DNA of 49,148 nt from Aquisalimonas lutea (GCF_030409225.1 NZ_JAUFPK010000004.1:513879-563026), one strand, 5' to 3'. Positions 27,682-36,773 are shown, counted from the first letter of the stretch. Program-made: numbers and translations. The notes: generated by a model not told the origin, from the letters alone.

Positions 27682-27708
27682 GTATCGGCACGGATGACGC
27701 AGCCTTGA
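27682..27708 (-). promoter_or_regulatory. Sigma-28 (FliA)-type promoter for the chemoreceptor gene
   Basis: Reading the minus strand, TCAAGGCT (plus 27701-27708), 11 bases, then GCCGATAC (plus 27682-27689). The consensus is TAAAGTTT-N11-GCCGATAA, so the -10 matches 7 of 8 and the -35 matches 5 of 8 at exact spacing. It sits about 90 bases upstream of the receptor start. This places the gene in the flagellar late regulon, as is common for chemoreceptors. Confidence 0.65.
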
Positions 27709-27826
27709 GACAACATGGGGCCCTGTTTCGCGATGCTGTTTGGCCGGGGGGAACACGACAACAGGCCGTCATCCCCGGTACGATTCCCCTGTCGGCTGCA
27801 TCGCGGCATCGAGGAGAGTTGCGCAA

Positions 27827-28123
27827 GTGCACGTGTTCGCCCGGATCCTGCTGCTGCTCGGCGCCATGGCCGTGGTCGGCGCGTCCCTCGCCGTGGGCGC
27901 GCTGCTGCTGGTGTTTCTGCTGGGCGCCGGGGCGATCCTGGCCCTGGTCCTCTGGGTCCGCTTCCGGCTTCTGCGGGGTTTCCGATGGCCCGGTGCCGGC
28001 GGGCGCCGTTCCGGTCCCGCCCGTGACGACCCGCACACCTCGGGGCGGCAGACGACTATCGAGGGCGAATACCGGGTGCGCCGCTCGCGGCCCGGCCGGG
28101 GCCGCCATCACGATGATCCCTGA
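27827..28123 (+). CDS. Small membrane protein of unknown function
   Basis: A 98-residue protein starting at GTG (27827) with GAGGAG ten bases upstream. Two closely packed hydrophobic segments (ILLLLGAMAVVGASLAVGALLLVFLLGAGAILAL core) are followed by a basic cytosolic tail ending in TTIEGEYRVRR and RPGRGRHHDDP. An IEGEY-type tail occurs in several small proteobacterial envelope proteins, but I cannot assign a family. Its last 68 bases overlap the end of the convergent RNase AM-like gene. Confidence 0.6.
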   Translation: MHVFARILLLLGAMAVVGASLAVGALLLVFLLGAGAILALVLWVRFRLLRGFRWPGAGGRRSGPARDDPHTSGRQTTIEGEYRVRRSRPGRGRHHDDP

Positions 28124-28964
28124 CCAGCTGGCTCACGGGCGCCACGGCGTCGGGCAGCGGCAGAAGGCGGCCCGGCTCCAGCCCCGTGCCGGGGGCGTGG
28201 AAGTCCGAGCCCGCCGACGCCAGGAGCCCGTGACGCAGGGCCAGGCCGATGCCGTCGCGTACCTGCACGGGGGTGGTGCGGCCGGTCACCACCTCCACGG
28301 CCTCGCCCCCGGCCTCGACGAACGCGGTACACAGCCGCCGGCGCCAGGCGCCGGTCATGCGGTAGGCGAAGGGATGCGCGAGAACCGCGATGCCCCCGGC
28401 GAGGCGGATCCAGCGGACACCGGTGTCGAGGCTGACCCAGGCCGGCCGCACCCAGGCGGAACCCTGCCGGCCCAGGTAGCGCTTGAACGCCTGCGGCCGG
28501 TCCCGGACGGCGCCCTGCGCCACCAGCCAGTCCGCGAAGTGACTGCGTCCGGGAGCCCGCTCGCCGTCACCGGCGACGCCCTGCAGCGCGCCGGGCAAGC
28601 CCCGCTTGTGCAGGCGGTCGGCAATGGCCTCGGCGCGTTGCCAGCGCTGCTGTTGCTGATACGCCAGCCCCTGGTCGAACACGGGATGATGCGCCATGCC
28701 CAGGCCGACCACATGGATCTCGCGCCCGCACCACAGGGTGGACAGCTCCACGCCGGCGACCACCTCCACCCCCGCGGCCTCTCCGGCCCGGACCGCTTCC
28801 GCCACACCGGCGGTCGTGTCATGATCCGTCAGCGCGAGTCGCGACACGCCCAGCGCCGCGGCGCGGTGCACCAGCTCCGCCGGCGGCAGGGCGCCGTCCG
28901 ACGCCGTGGAATGCATGTGCAGGTCGGTACCGGCGGTACCGGGCTCCGGGTTCCCTGGTGACAT
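28056..28964 (-). CDS. rnm: PHP-domain exonuclease, RNase AM/YciV (TrpH) family
   Basis: A 302-residue PHP-fold enzyme. Metal-binding motifs are in order: TDLHMHSTASDG, LALTDHDTT, GVELSTLW, AVLAHPF and GSDFHAPG near the C-terminus, which is the ligand set of the family. E. coli YciV was shown to be RNase AM, trimming 5' ends of rRNAs. The start at 28964 (MSPGNPEPG) was preferred over an in-frame ATG 12 codons upstream. It is divergent from the Mla-type operon and convergent with a small membrane-protein gene. Whether it trims rRNA or small nucleotides here is not visible. Confidence 0.85.
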   Translation of the reverse strand: MSPGNPEPGTAGTDLHMHSTASDGALPPAELVHRAAALGVSRLALTDHDTTAGVAEAVRAGEAAGVEVVAGVELSTLWCGREIHVVGLGMAHHPVFDQGLAYQQQQRWQRAEAIADRLHKRGLPGALQGVAGDGERAPGRSHFADWLVAQGAVRDRPQAFKRYLGRQGSAWVRPAWVSLDTGVRWIRLAGGIAVLAHPFAYRMTGAWRRRLCTAFVEAGGEAVEVVTGRTTPVQVRDGIGLALRHGLLASAGSDFHAPGTGLEPGRLLPLPDAVAPVSQLVRDHRDGGPGRAASGAPGIRPR

Positions 28965-29036
28965 GGCCGGGATGATCCCGCGATCCACGGGCCGACGCAA
29001 TGCGCCGGCACCGCCGCCCCAACCGCGGAAAGACGC

Positions 29037-30164
29037 ATGACAGCGGACGAGTCAGCGACACAGCCCGAGCCGCCCCGACTGCAATGGGATGCCGAGCAGA
29101 GCCGGCTGCTCTGCCGGGGCGACTGGACCTGGGGCGGCCTGTCCCTGGCCGAGCCCGGCCTGCCCGGCGGCATCAACGGCCGGCTGCACCTCGATACCAC
29201 CGGCATCCGCGGCCTGGACACCGCTGGTGCCGTGGTGCTGCAGCATCGTATCGAGGCCCTGGAGAGCAACGGCTGCGCCGTTGACCGCGATGGCCTCCCG
29301 GACGGCCATGAAGGGCTGCTGGCGCTCGTGCGCCGCCACCGCCTGCCCCCCGCGGACCCGCGCCCCCGTGCCGGGGTACTCTACCGCATCGGCTTCGGCA
29401 CGGCCCGGGGCCTGGGCCGCCTGAGCGCGTTCTTCGCCTTCGTCGGCGAAGTGGCCGCCGACGCCCTGCCCCTGGTGATGCGCCCGCACCGCATCCGCTG
29501 GCGGCAGGTCGTCGGCGAGATCGACCACGCCGGCCTGCGGGCGCTGCCCATCCTGGGCCTGCTGGTGTTTCTCACCGGCGTGGTGATCGCCTACCAGGGC
29601 GGGGCCCCGCTGCAGCGCTACGGCGCCAACATCTTTCTCGTGGACCTGCTGACGCTGACCATGCTGCGGGAGATGGCGCCGTTGATGACGGCCATTATCG
29701 TGGCCGGGCGCACCGGCTCCGCGTACACGGCGCAGATCGGCACCATGCGCATCACCGAGGAGGTGGACGCGCTGCGCGTCATCGGCATCACGCCCTACGA
29801 GATGCTGGTGCTGCCGAAGCTGCTGGCGCTGCTGGTGGCCATGCCGTTGCTGACCATTTTCGCCGACATCCTCGGCATGCTCGGCGGCATCACCGTGGCC
29901 GGGGCGTGGTTCGGCGTCGGCGCGACGGAGTTCATCGCGCGCATGCCCGAGGCGATCGCGCCCAGCTCGTTCTGGGTGGGCATCATCAAGGCGCCGGTGT
30001 TCGCCATCCTGATTACGCTGGTTTCGTGTTATCACGGGTTCTGCGTACAGGGCAGCACCGAGAGCGTCGGCCGGGCGACCACCCAGAGCGTGGTCCAGGG
30101 GATCTTCCTGGTGATCGTCGCCGACGCGGTCTTTTCCGTGGTCTTCAACCTGCTCAAGCTATGA
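29037..30164 (+). CDS. mlaE: STAS-MlaE fusion: lipid-transport ABC permease
   Basis: A 375-residue inner-membrane permease. Residues ~1-110 form a STAS-like domain (LHLDTTGIRGLDTAGAVVL), the role played by separate MlaB in E. coli. From ~130 the MlaE domain has EVAADALPLVMRP, IVAGRTGSAYTAQIGTMRITEEVDALRVIG (the conserved coupling segment) and CYHGFCVQGSTESVGRATTQ core. The stop overlaps the next ATG as ATGA (30161-30164). It belongs to a four-gene system for moving lipid between membranes. Direction of transport cannot be told. Confidence 0.92.
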   Translation: MTADESATQPEPPRLQWDAEQSRLLCRGDWTWGGLSLAEPGLPGGINGRLHLDTTGIRGLDTAGAVVLQHRIEALESNGCAVDRDGLPDGHEGLLALVRRHRLPPADPRPRAGVLYRIGFGTARGLGRLSAFFAFVGEVAADALPLVMRPHRIRWRQVVGEIDHAGLRALPILGLLVFLTGVVIAYQGGAPLQRYGANIFLVDLLTLTMLREMAPLMTAIIVAGRTGSAYTAQIGTMRITEEVDALRVIGITPYEMLVLPKLLALLVAMPLLTIFADILGMLGGITVAGAWFGVGATEFIARMPEAIAPSSFWVGIIKAPVFAILITLVSCYHGFCVQGSTESVGRATTQSVVQGIFLVIVADAVFSVVFNLLKL

Positions 30165-30988
30165 CACAGCCGGCACATGCATTCACAACCCGCGCGGAAG
30201 ACCAACACCCGGTGATCCGCGTGCGCGGGCTGCGCACGCAGTTCGGCGAGACGGTTATCCACGACGGCCTCGACCTGGACGTGCGGCGCGGCGAGATCCT
30301 CGGGCTGGTGGGCGGCAGCGGCACCGGCAAGACCGTGCTCATGCGCGAGATCATGCTGCTGCATGCGCCCACCGCGGGGACCATCGAGATCCTGGGCACC
30401 GACGCCACGCGCATCGACCGCCGCGGCCTGCGTGCGCTGCGCCGCCGCATGGGTGTGCTGTTCCAGCAGGGGGCGCTGTTCACGGGCCTGACGGTGCGCG
30501 AGAACGTCCGCCTGGTGATTCAGGAGCACGCACGACTGAGCGCCGGGCTGGCGCAGGAGCTGGCGGACATCCGCATCAGTCTCGCGGGGCTGCCCGCCGG
30601 CGCCGCGGACCAGTACCCGGATGCGCTCAGCGGCGGCATGGTCAAGCGCGCGGCGCTGGCGCGCGCCCTGGCGCTGGACCCGGAGCTGCTCTTCCTGGAC
30701 GAGCCCACGTCCGGGCTCGACCCGGTCAGCGCCGCCGCCTTCGACGAGCGCATCGTGGAGCTGCGCGACCTGCTGGGCCTGACCGTGGTCATGATCACCC
30801 ACGACCCGGAATCGCTGCGCCAGGCCGCCGACCGCGTCGCCTTCCTGGCGGAACGCCGGGTCCGGGCGCTGGCCCCCATGGGCGACCTCCTGGCGAGCAC
30901 CGACCCGGCGATCGCACAATACTTCCAGGGAACGCGGGCGCGCCCGCAGGGCACGCCCGCGCCCTCCCCCGAGCCCGGTGGAGCCTGA
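30161..30988 (+). CDS. mlaF: Lipid-transport ABC ATP-binding protein, MlaF-like
   Basis: A 275-residue ATPase. Walker A is GGSGTGKTVLMRE near 49, the signature LSGGMVKRAALARALA and Walker B LLFLDEPTSGLD follow, then MITHDPESLRQAADRV. The GxVKRxALARAL variant of the signature is usual in MlaF proteins. It is translationally coupled to the permease and begins MTQPAHAF with a weak ribosome site, as expected of coupled genes. Unlike E. coli mlaFEDCB, the permease gene precedes it. Confidence 0.93.
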   Translation: MTQPAHAFTTRAEDQHPVIRVRGLRTQFGETVIHDGLDLDVRRGEILGLVGGSGTGKTVLMREIMLLHAPTAGTIEILGTDATRIDRRGLRALRRRMGVLFQQGALFTGLTVRENVRLVIQEHARLSAGLAQELADIRISLAGLPAGAADQYPDALSGGMVKRAALARALALDPELLFLDEPTSGLDPVSAAAFDERIVELRDLLGLTVVMITHDPESLRQAADRVAFLAERRVRALAPMGDLLASTDPAIAQYFQGTRARPQGTPAPSPEPGGA

Positions 30989-30996
30989 CCGCACCC

Positions 30997-31932
30997 ATGT
31001 TCAACCGCGTCAACTACACCCTGGTCGGCCTGTTCGTCGTGGTGCTCGGCATCGCGCTGGTGGCCGCGGGCCTGTGGTTCAGTGCCGACATCGATCAGGA
31101 AGAGCAGAAGCACTTCCTGGTCTACCCGGAGGAGTCGCTGACCGGGCTGAGCCGCAACTCCCCGGTGAAGTACCAGGGCATCGACGTGGGCCGGGTCCGC
31201 GAGCTGGGCCTGGACGAGCAGGGGCGGGTGCGGGTGCTCATCAGCGTCGGCGAGAACGTGCCCGTGCGCGCCGACACTAAGGTGCGCCTGGCGAGCCAGG
31301 GGCTGACCGGCCTCGGCCACCTGGAGCTCGTCCCCGGCGACTCCGATGCGCCGAAGCCCCGGGCCGACGAGCACGCCTACCCGGTGCTGCCCAACGCGCC
31401 GTCGCTGCGCAGCCGTCTCGAGCAGGCCGTGGAGGACGGCCTGGCCAGCATCGACCGCATGGGCGAGCGCATGGAGACCCTTCTCAGCGAGGAGAACATC
31501 CGCGGCCTCAGCCGGACCATGGCGAACGTCGAGCGCATCAGCGAGTCGCTGGCCGACAACTCGGAGCACCTGAATCAAACCCTGACGGAGGCCGAAGCGC
31601 TCATCCGGGACACGCGCGCGCTGGTCAATGCCGCCCCCGAGACCCTGACGCGCATGCAGCGGTCCCTGGATCGCTTCGACGCCGCCGTTGGCAGCGTCAA
31701 GACCGTCGCTGACGATCTCCAGGCCACCCAGGCCCAGGGCAGCCTCACCCTGGAGCGCGTCAACCGCGAGACCCTGCCCGAGCTCAACCGGACCCTGCGG
31801 GACGTGCGCGACGTCACCCGCACCCTGGACCGGTTCGGCCAGGGCCTCATCGATCACCCCAGCCAGCTGATCTTCGGCGGCCCGCGCCGCCCGCCCGGAC
31901 CGGGAGAGGACGCCAATGAAGCCCGCGAATAA
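30997..31932 (+). CDS. mlaD: MCE-domain lipid-binding protein, MlaD-like
   Basis: A 311-residue protein anchored by one N-terminal helix (~9-27, LVGLFVVVLGIALVAAGLWF). An MCE domain follows at about 36-115 (LTGLSRNSPVKYQGIDVGRVRE, VRLASQGLTGLGHLELVPG), then a long predicted coiled coil (~130-290) and a C-terminal HPSQLIFGGPR. The extended helix is longer than in E. coli MlaD (183 residues), more like proteins that form a rod across the periplasm. It begins eight bases after mlaF. Substrate is presumably phospholipid. Confidence 0.92.
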   Translation: MFNRVNYTLVGLFVVVLGIALVAAGLWFSADIDQEEQKHFLVYPEESLTGLSRNSPVKYQGIDVGRVRELGLDEQGRVRVLISVGENVPVRADTKVRLASQGLTGLGHLELVPGDSDAPKPRADEHAYPVLPNAPSLRSRLEQAVEDGLASIDRMGERMETLLSEENIRGLSRTMANVERISESLADNSEHLNQTLTEAEALIRDTRALVNAAPETLTRMQRSLDRFDAAVGSVKTVADDLQATQAQGSLTLERVNRETLPELNRTLRDVRDVTRTLDRFGQGLIDHPSQLIFGGPRRPPGPGEDANEARE

Positions 31933-32578
31933 GCCCCGTCACGCCGCCGGCCGCGCCCGCCCGGCCGCGGCGCTGTCGCTGTGCACGTTGATCGCCGTCG
32001 CCCTGGCGCTGACGGCCTGCAGCCCCCTGCAGATGCCGACCGAGGAAGCGGCCACCAACTGGGAGCTGGACCCGGCGTCGCCGGAGCCGGTCGCCACGCA
32101 GAAAGACATTACCCTGCACGTGGATCGGCCCACGGCCATCGCCGCCCTGGCGACCCGGGCCATGGCCTATCGCGAGCGCTCCCTGCAGCGAAGCTACTAT
32201 GCGCACAACCGCTGGGTGGACGAGCCCGCCCGCATGCTTCACCCGCACCTGGTGCGCGCCATCGAGGACGCCGGCGTGGTCACCGGGGTGGTCTCGACCA
32301 GCGCGACCGCGTCCGCTGCCTACCGCCTGGAGACCGAGCTGCTGGAGCTGGAGCACGACTACCGCGAGCTCGAGCACGGCCGGGCCCGCATCCGCCTCCG
32401 CGCCCGGCTGGTGGACACGGGCCGGGGCACCGTGGTGGCCACGCGGCGGTTCGAGGCCACCGAGCCCAGCCGCGAGACCGGCCCGGCAGGCGGCGTCACG
32501 GCCGCCAACCGGGCCCTGGAGCGGCTGCTGGAAGAGCTCGTGGCCTGGCTGCCCGGGGCGGTTCCCGGGCAGCCCTGA
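31916..32578 (+). CDS. ABC transport auxiliary lipoprotein, PqiC/YmbA-like
   Basis: A 220-residue outer-membrane lipoprotein by its signal (SLCTLIAVALALTAC lipobox) and family motifs: IAVRTPTAPAAL-like ITLHVDRPTAIAALATRAMAYRERS, then YYAHNRWVDEPARMLHPHLVRAIED and RLETELLELEHDYRELEHGRARIRLRARLVD core. These match the PF03886-type auxiliary domain that pairs with MCE systems. Its first 17 bases overlap the mlaD end. In this role it would connect the MCE rod to the outer membrane. No MlaA or MlaC homologue is in the window. Confidence 0.85.
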   Translation: MKPANKPRHAAGRARPAAALSLCTLIAVALALTACSPLQMPTEEAATNWELDPASPEPVATQKDITLHVDRPTAIAALATRAMAYRERSLQRSYYAHNRWVDEPARMLHPHLVRAIEDAGVVTGVVSTSATASAAYRLETELLELEHDYRELEHGRARIRLRARLVDTGRGTVVATRRFEATEPSRETGPAGGVTAANRALERLLEELVAWLPGAVPGQP

Positions 32579-32583
32579 GCGCG

Positions 32584-33414
32584 CTACAGGAACAGATCCT
32601 GCTGGAGCTCGTCGTCCGAGCGGTCCGGATCCACCCGGTAGGGGCTGAAATCCGTGACGCCGGCCTCCGCCAGCAGGGCGTCGTCGATGAAGAAGTTGCC
32701 CGTGCACTCGCGGCTGTTGCGCGTGAGCACGTGGTAGGCGGCATCCGCCATGATCTCCGGCTTGCGCCCCTGGCGCGCCGCCGCCTCGCCGCCCAGCAGG
32801 TTGCGCACCGCCGCCGTATCCAGGAGCGTGCGCGGCCACAGCGCGTTGAAGGCGATCCCCTCGTTGCGGTATTCCTCGGCCATGCCCATGGCGCACATGC
32901 TCATGCCGTACTTGGCCATGGTGTAGGCCACGTGCGGGGCGAACCACTTCGGATCCATGTTCAGCGGCGGCGAGAGATTCAGCACGTGGGGATTGTCCGC
33001 CTTGCGCAGGTGCGGAATGCACGTGCGCGAGCACAGGAAGGTGCCTCGGAGATTGATCTGGTGCATGAGGTCGTAGCGCTTCATGTCCAGATCCTCGGTG
33101 CCGGCCAGATTGATGGCGCTGGCGTTGTTCACCAGGATGTCGATGCCGCCGAAGGTCTCCACGGCCCGGTTCACCGCGGCGATCACGTCCTCCTCGCTGC
33201 GCACGTCCGTGACCACCGGCAGGGCCCGGCCGCCGGCCTGCTCGATCTCCTCGGCAGCGGTGTAGATGGTGCCCGGCAGCTTCGGGTGCGGCTGGTCCGT
33301 CTTGGCCGCGATCACCACGTTGGCGCCGTCCTGCGCGGCGCGCTTGCCGATGGCCAGGCCCACGCCGCGGCTGGCACCGGTAATGAACAGGGTCTTGTTT
33401 TTCAGGGTCGTCAC
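32584..33414 (-). CDS. Short-chain dehydrogenase/reductase, HSDL2-like
   Basis: A 276-residue Rossmann enzyme: cofactor loop TGASRGVG at 12-19, NNAS at 96-99 and catalytic S148, Y164, K168 (HVAYTMAKYGMS). The insertion AAKTDQPHPKLPGTIYTAAEEI after the cofactor loop is characteristic of HSDL2-type SDRs, which prefer NADP or NAD and act on acyl or ketone substrates. ALWPRTLLDTAA after the active site also fits. The gene is alone on this strand between the Mla-type operon and pepN. Substrate unknown. Confidence 0.87.
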   Translation of the reverse strand: MTTLKNKTLFITGASRGVGLAIGKRAAQDGANVVIAAKTDQPHPKLPGTIYTAAEEIEQAGGRALPVVTDVRSEEDVIAAVNRAVETFGGIDILVNNASAINLAGTEDLDMKRYDLMHQINLRGTFLCSRTCIPHLRKADNPHVLNLSPPLNMDPKWFAPHVAYTMAKYGMSMCAMGMAEEYRNEGIAFNALWPRTLLDTAAVRNLLGGEAAARQGRKPEIMADAAYHVLTRNSRECTGNFFIDDALLAEAGVTDFSPYRVDPDRSDDELQQDLFL

Positions 33415-33632
33415 GGTATCTCCTCCTGTGTGGCGGCAGCTCCGGGCCCGAGGTCAGTGCCGGTCGCCCCGAGCGGTCGGGTCCGACGTTGCAGCAAACC
33501 GGTCCCGGGCGGCGGTGTCAATCACCGCGTCACGTCGGGGCACGACACCGGTGCGGGATACCGGCCGGATCTGGACCGAAACCCCGCCCCCCTCCACAAT
33601 GGCGGTTCGTCCGCAACCGAAGGTCTCCACCC

Positions 33633-36296
33633 GTGTCCGATGCCAGCAGCACTGCCCTGCGTCCCGTGTATCTCAGCGAATACCGGCCCGCGGCGTTCAC
33701 CGTCGAGGCGGTGGATCTGCGCTTCGACCTGGACGCGGACACCACGCGCGTGACCAGTACCATGCAGGTCCGGCGCCGTGCGGAGGCCAACGCCGAGGAA
33801 CCTCTCATCCTCGACGGCGAGGACATCGAGCTGCGCTCGCTGCGCATCGACGGCGACGAGCTGGACGCCGACGCCTACCGTTTCGAGGGCCGGAGCCTGG
33901 TCATCCCGGGCGTGCCGGCCGCGTTCGAGCTGACGGTGGTCAACGACTGCCACCCCGCGGCCAACACCACGCGCATGGGGCTGTACATCGCCGACGGGAC
34001 CTTCTGTAGCCAGTGCGAGCCGGAGGGCTTCCGGCGCATCACGTACTTCATCGACCGGCCGGACAACATGGCGGTGTACAGCGTCACGCTGGTGGCGGAT
34101 GCCGCGCGCTACCCGGTGCTGCTGTCCAACGGCAACCCGCTGGACAGCGGCAGCCTGCCGGACGGCCGGCACTGGGCCCGCTGGCACGATCCGTTCCCGA
34201 AACCGAGCTACCTGTTCGCCCTGGTCGCCGGCGCCCTGGAGGCCCACGAGGACCGCTTCACCACCGCCTCGGGGCGCGAGGTCACCCTGCGCATCTACAC
34301 CGAGGCCCACAACCGCGGCCGCACGGACCACGCCATGGCGTCGCTGAAGAAGGCCATGCGCTGGGACGAGGAGACCTTCGGCCTGGAGTACGACCTGGAC
34401 CTGTTCCAGATCGTCTCCGTGGACGACTTCAACATGGGCGCCATGGAGAACAAGGGGCTGAACATCTTCAACTCCAAGCTGGTGCTGGCGGACGCGGATA
34501 CGGCCACGGACAACGATTTCCAGGCCATCGAGTCGGTCATCGCCCACGAGTACTTCCACAACTGGACGGGCAACCGCGTCACCTGCCGTGACTGGTTCCA
34601 GCTCTCGCTCAAGGAGGGCCTGACCGTCTTCCGCGACCAGCAGTTCACCGCCGACATGCACTCGGCGCCGCTCAAGCGCATCGAGGACGTGCGCGTGCTG
34701 CGCAGCCAGCAGTTCCCGGAGGACAACGGGCCCATGGCCCACCCGGTGCGCCCGGATCACTACATCAAGATCGACAACTTCTACACGCTGACGGTCTACG
34801 AGAAGGGCGCCGAGGTCATCCGGATGCTCTACAACCTGGTGGGCGCGGACGGCTTCCGGCGGGGAATGGACCTCTATTTCCGGCGCCACGACGGCCAGGC
34901 GGTCACCTGCGACGATTTCGTCGCCGCCATGGCCGACGCCACCGGCACCGACCTCGACCGCTTCAAGCGCTGGTACCACCAGGCCGGTACGCCGCGGATC
35001 CGCGTCGAGGAGCACTGGGACCACGAGCAGCACACCCACCACCTCACCGTGCACCAGTCGACGCCGCCCACCGCCGACCAGCCCGACAAGCAGCCGCTGG
35101 TGATCCCGCTGCGCATGGGCCTGCTGGACGGCCGGGGCCGGCCGCTGCCGCTGAAGCACGGGGACCGGGACGGTGAAGACACCGAGACGGTGCTCCCGGT
35201 CACCGAGAGCGAGCAGACCTTCGTGTTCCGGGAGGTCCGGGAACGCCCGACCGTTTCCCTGCTGCGCAATTTCTCCGCCCCGGTCATCGTCGAGCGGGAG
35301 TTCGACGACGACACCCTGCGCTTTCTCGTCGCCCACGACACCGACGCCTTCAACCGCTGGGACAGCGCCCAGACCCTGGTCACCGGCCGCGTGCTGGACT
35401 TCATGGACCAGCAGGCCCGCTCCGTGACGCCCCGCCTGCCCGAGGCGGACATCGAGGCCTTCCGCCGGGTGCTCAACAGCGAGGTCATGGATGACGCCAT
35501 GATCGCCGCCACGCTGACCCTGCCCGGGGCCCGCGAGATCGGCGAGGAGCTCGACGTCATCGACCCGGACGGCCTCTACGCCGCCCGCGACACCCTGGTA
35601 AACCAGCTTGCCGAGGCCCTGGAGGATGATTTCGGCCGCATCTACCGGCTGCGCGCCGATGATCGCGGAACCGGCATCGACGCCGAATCCATGGGCCGGC
35701 GCCGGCTGAAGAACCTGTGCCTGGGCTATCTCGGCGACCTGGACCGCGACGCGTATGTCCAGCACGCCGTTGACCAGGTCCGGGCCGCGCGCAACATGAC
35801 CGATGTCATGGGCGGCCTCCGCGTCCTGGCGGATCTCGACCGGCCGGAGCGCGACGAGGCGCTCGGCGCGTTCTACGACAAGTGGCATGACGAGCCGCTG
35901 GTCACGGACAAGTGGCTCACCGTGCAGGCCACCAGCCAGCGCCCCGGGGCGATCGACGATGTCGAGCGCCTCATGGCCCACCCGGCGTTCGACCGCCACA
36001 ACCCGAACCGCATCCGCGCCCTGGTCGGCGCGTTCGCCATGGGCAACTTCCGGGCGTTCCATGCCGCCGACGGCCGTGGATACAGGCTGCTGGCGGACTT
36101 CGTCATGGAGCTCGACCCCGTCAACCCGCAGATCGCCAGCGGCCTGGTCCAGGCGATGATCCGCTGGCGACGCTTCGACGCCCGGCGGCAGGGGCTCATG
36201 AAGGCACAGCTGGAGCGCGTCCAGCAGCTGCCCGGATGCTCCGACAACACCCGCGAGGTGGTCGACCGGGCCCTGGCGCCCGGGCAGGCAGGCTGA
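33633..36296 (+). CDS. pepN: Aminopeptidase N
   Basis: An 887-residue M1-family metallopeptidase that removes N-terminal residues from peptides in the cytosol. The exopeptidase motif GAMEN is at 268-272, and the zinc site HEYFH (H305, E306, H309) with E328 in LKEGL is complete, offset by eight from E. coli PepN. The start is taken as GTG at 33633 (V/MSDASSTALRP) with AAGG about ten bases upstream; the frame is open upstream but unrelated to the family. Length is normal. Its stop almost touches the convergent GNAT gene. Confidence 0.94.
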   Translation: MSDASSTALRPVYLSEYRPAAFTVEAVDLRFDLDADTTRVTSTMQVRRRAEANAEEPLILDGEDIELRSLRIDGDELDADAYRFEGRSLVIPGVPAAFELTVVNDCHPAANTTRMGLYIADGTFCSQCEPEGFRRITYFIDRPDNMAVYSVTLVADAARYPVLLSNGNPLDSGSLPDGRHWARWHDPFPKPSYLFALVAGALEAHEDRFTTASGREVTLRIYTEAHNRGRTDHAMASLKKAMRWDEETFGLEYDLDLFQIVSVDDFNMGAMENKGLNIFNSKLVLADADTATDNDFQAIESVIAHEYFHNWTGNRVTCRDWFQLSLKEGLTVFRDQQFTADMHSAPLKRIEDVRVLRSQQFPEDNGPMAHPVRPDHYIKIDNFYTLTVYEKGAEVIRMLYNLVGADGFRRGMDLYFRRHDGQAVTCDDFVAAMADATGTDLDRFKRWYHQAGTPRIRVEEHWDHEQHTHHLTVHQSTPPTADQPDKQPLVIPLRMGLLDGRGRPLPLKHGDRDGEDTETVLPVTESEQTFVFREVRERPTVSLLRNFSAPVIVEREFDDDTLRFLVAHDTDAFNRWDSAQTLVTGRVLDFMDQQARSVTPRLPEADIEAFRRVLNSEVMDDAMIAATLTLPGAREIGEELDVIDPDGLYAARDTLVNQLAEALEDDFGRIYRLRADDRGTGIDAESMGRRRLKNLCLGYLGDLDRDAYVQHAVDQVRAARNMTDVMGGLRVLADLDRPERDEALGAFYDKWHDEPLVTDKWLTVQATSQRPGAIDDVERLMAHPAFDRHNPNRIRALVGAFAMGNFRAFHAADGRGYRLLADFVMELDPVNPQIASGLVQAMIRWRRFDARRQGLMKAQLERVQQLPGCSDNTREVVDRALAPGQAG

Positions 36297-36297
36297 T

Positions 36298-36765
36298 TCA
36301 GCCGGTCAGCGGATAGATGTAGTTGCCGCCGGCGTACTCGAAGCCGGCGCGGCGCATCATGCGGTCGAAGCGCTCGCGTTCCACGGCCACCGTCTGATAG
36401 ACGTGCAGCTCGCTCGCGCCGCGCTTCTGCGCCCAGCGGCGGAACGCCGTGAGCAGCTTCAGCGCCGCGCTGGAGCCCCGGAAATCGGGCTTCACGTAGA
36501 ACGCGTAGTCGTGGGCCAGCACGCCGCTGGTGAAATACGGCCGCTCCACCGTGCCGAACAGGCCGCCGGCCACCGCCCCGCCCGAGCTGCGGGCCAGCAC
36601 CGTGAAATACACGCCCCGGTCGTCATCGATGGCGCCGGCCAGGGAGGTCCGCAGGCGCTCGCCGTCGAAGGGCAGCGCACTGAACCGGCTCTCGGCATGC
36701 ATCTGCCGGCCCAGCGCCACGGCGTCTTCCAGGGACGGATGCGTCAGCCATTCGATCTTCACCAT
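36298..36765 (-). CDS. GNAT-family acetyltransferase-like protein in the RTX operon
   Basis: A 155-residue GNAT fold. The acetyl-CoA loop corresponds to YVKPDFRGSSAALKLL (about 92-107), following a beta-bulge segment AHDYAFYVKPDF, and the C-terminal half ELHVYQTVAVERERFDRMMRRAGFEYAGG is GNAT-like. It starts eight bases after the HlyD-type gene with ribosome site GGGAGG, so it is probably the last gene of the RTX operon. Its target is unknown; it is too short and too different to be a second HlyC acyltransferase. Confidence 0.72.
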   Translation of the reverse strand: MVKIEWLTHPSLEDAVALGRQMHAESRFSALPFDGERLRTSLAGAIDDDRGVYFTVLARSSGGAVAGGLFGTVERPYFTSGVLAHDYAFYVKPDFRGSSAALKLLTAFRRWAQKRGASELHVYQTVAVERERFDRMMRRAGFEYAGGNYIYPLTG

Positions 36766-36773
36766 TGCCTCCC

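Noticed and set aside
33522-36062. 846-codon minus-strand open frame opposite pepN
   Set aside because: PepN has full active-site motifs on the plus strand; the opposite frame is a shadow.
36298-36765. GNAT gene as a second HlyC-type acyltransferase
   Set aside because: It lacks the SxxH and GDRxW motifs present in the true one at 40376-40915.
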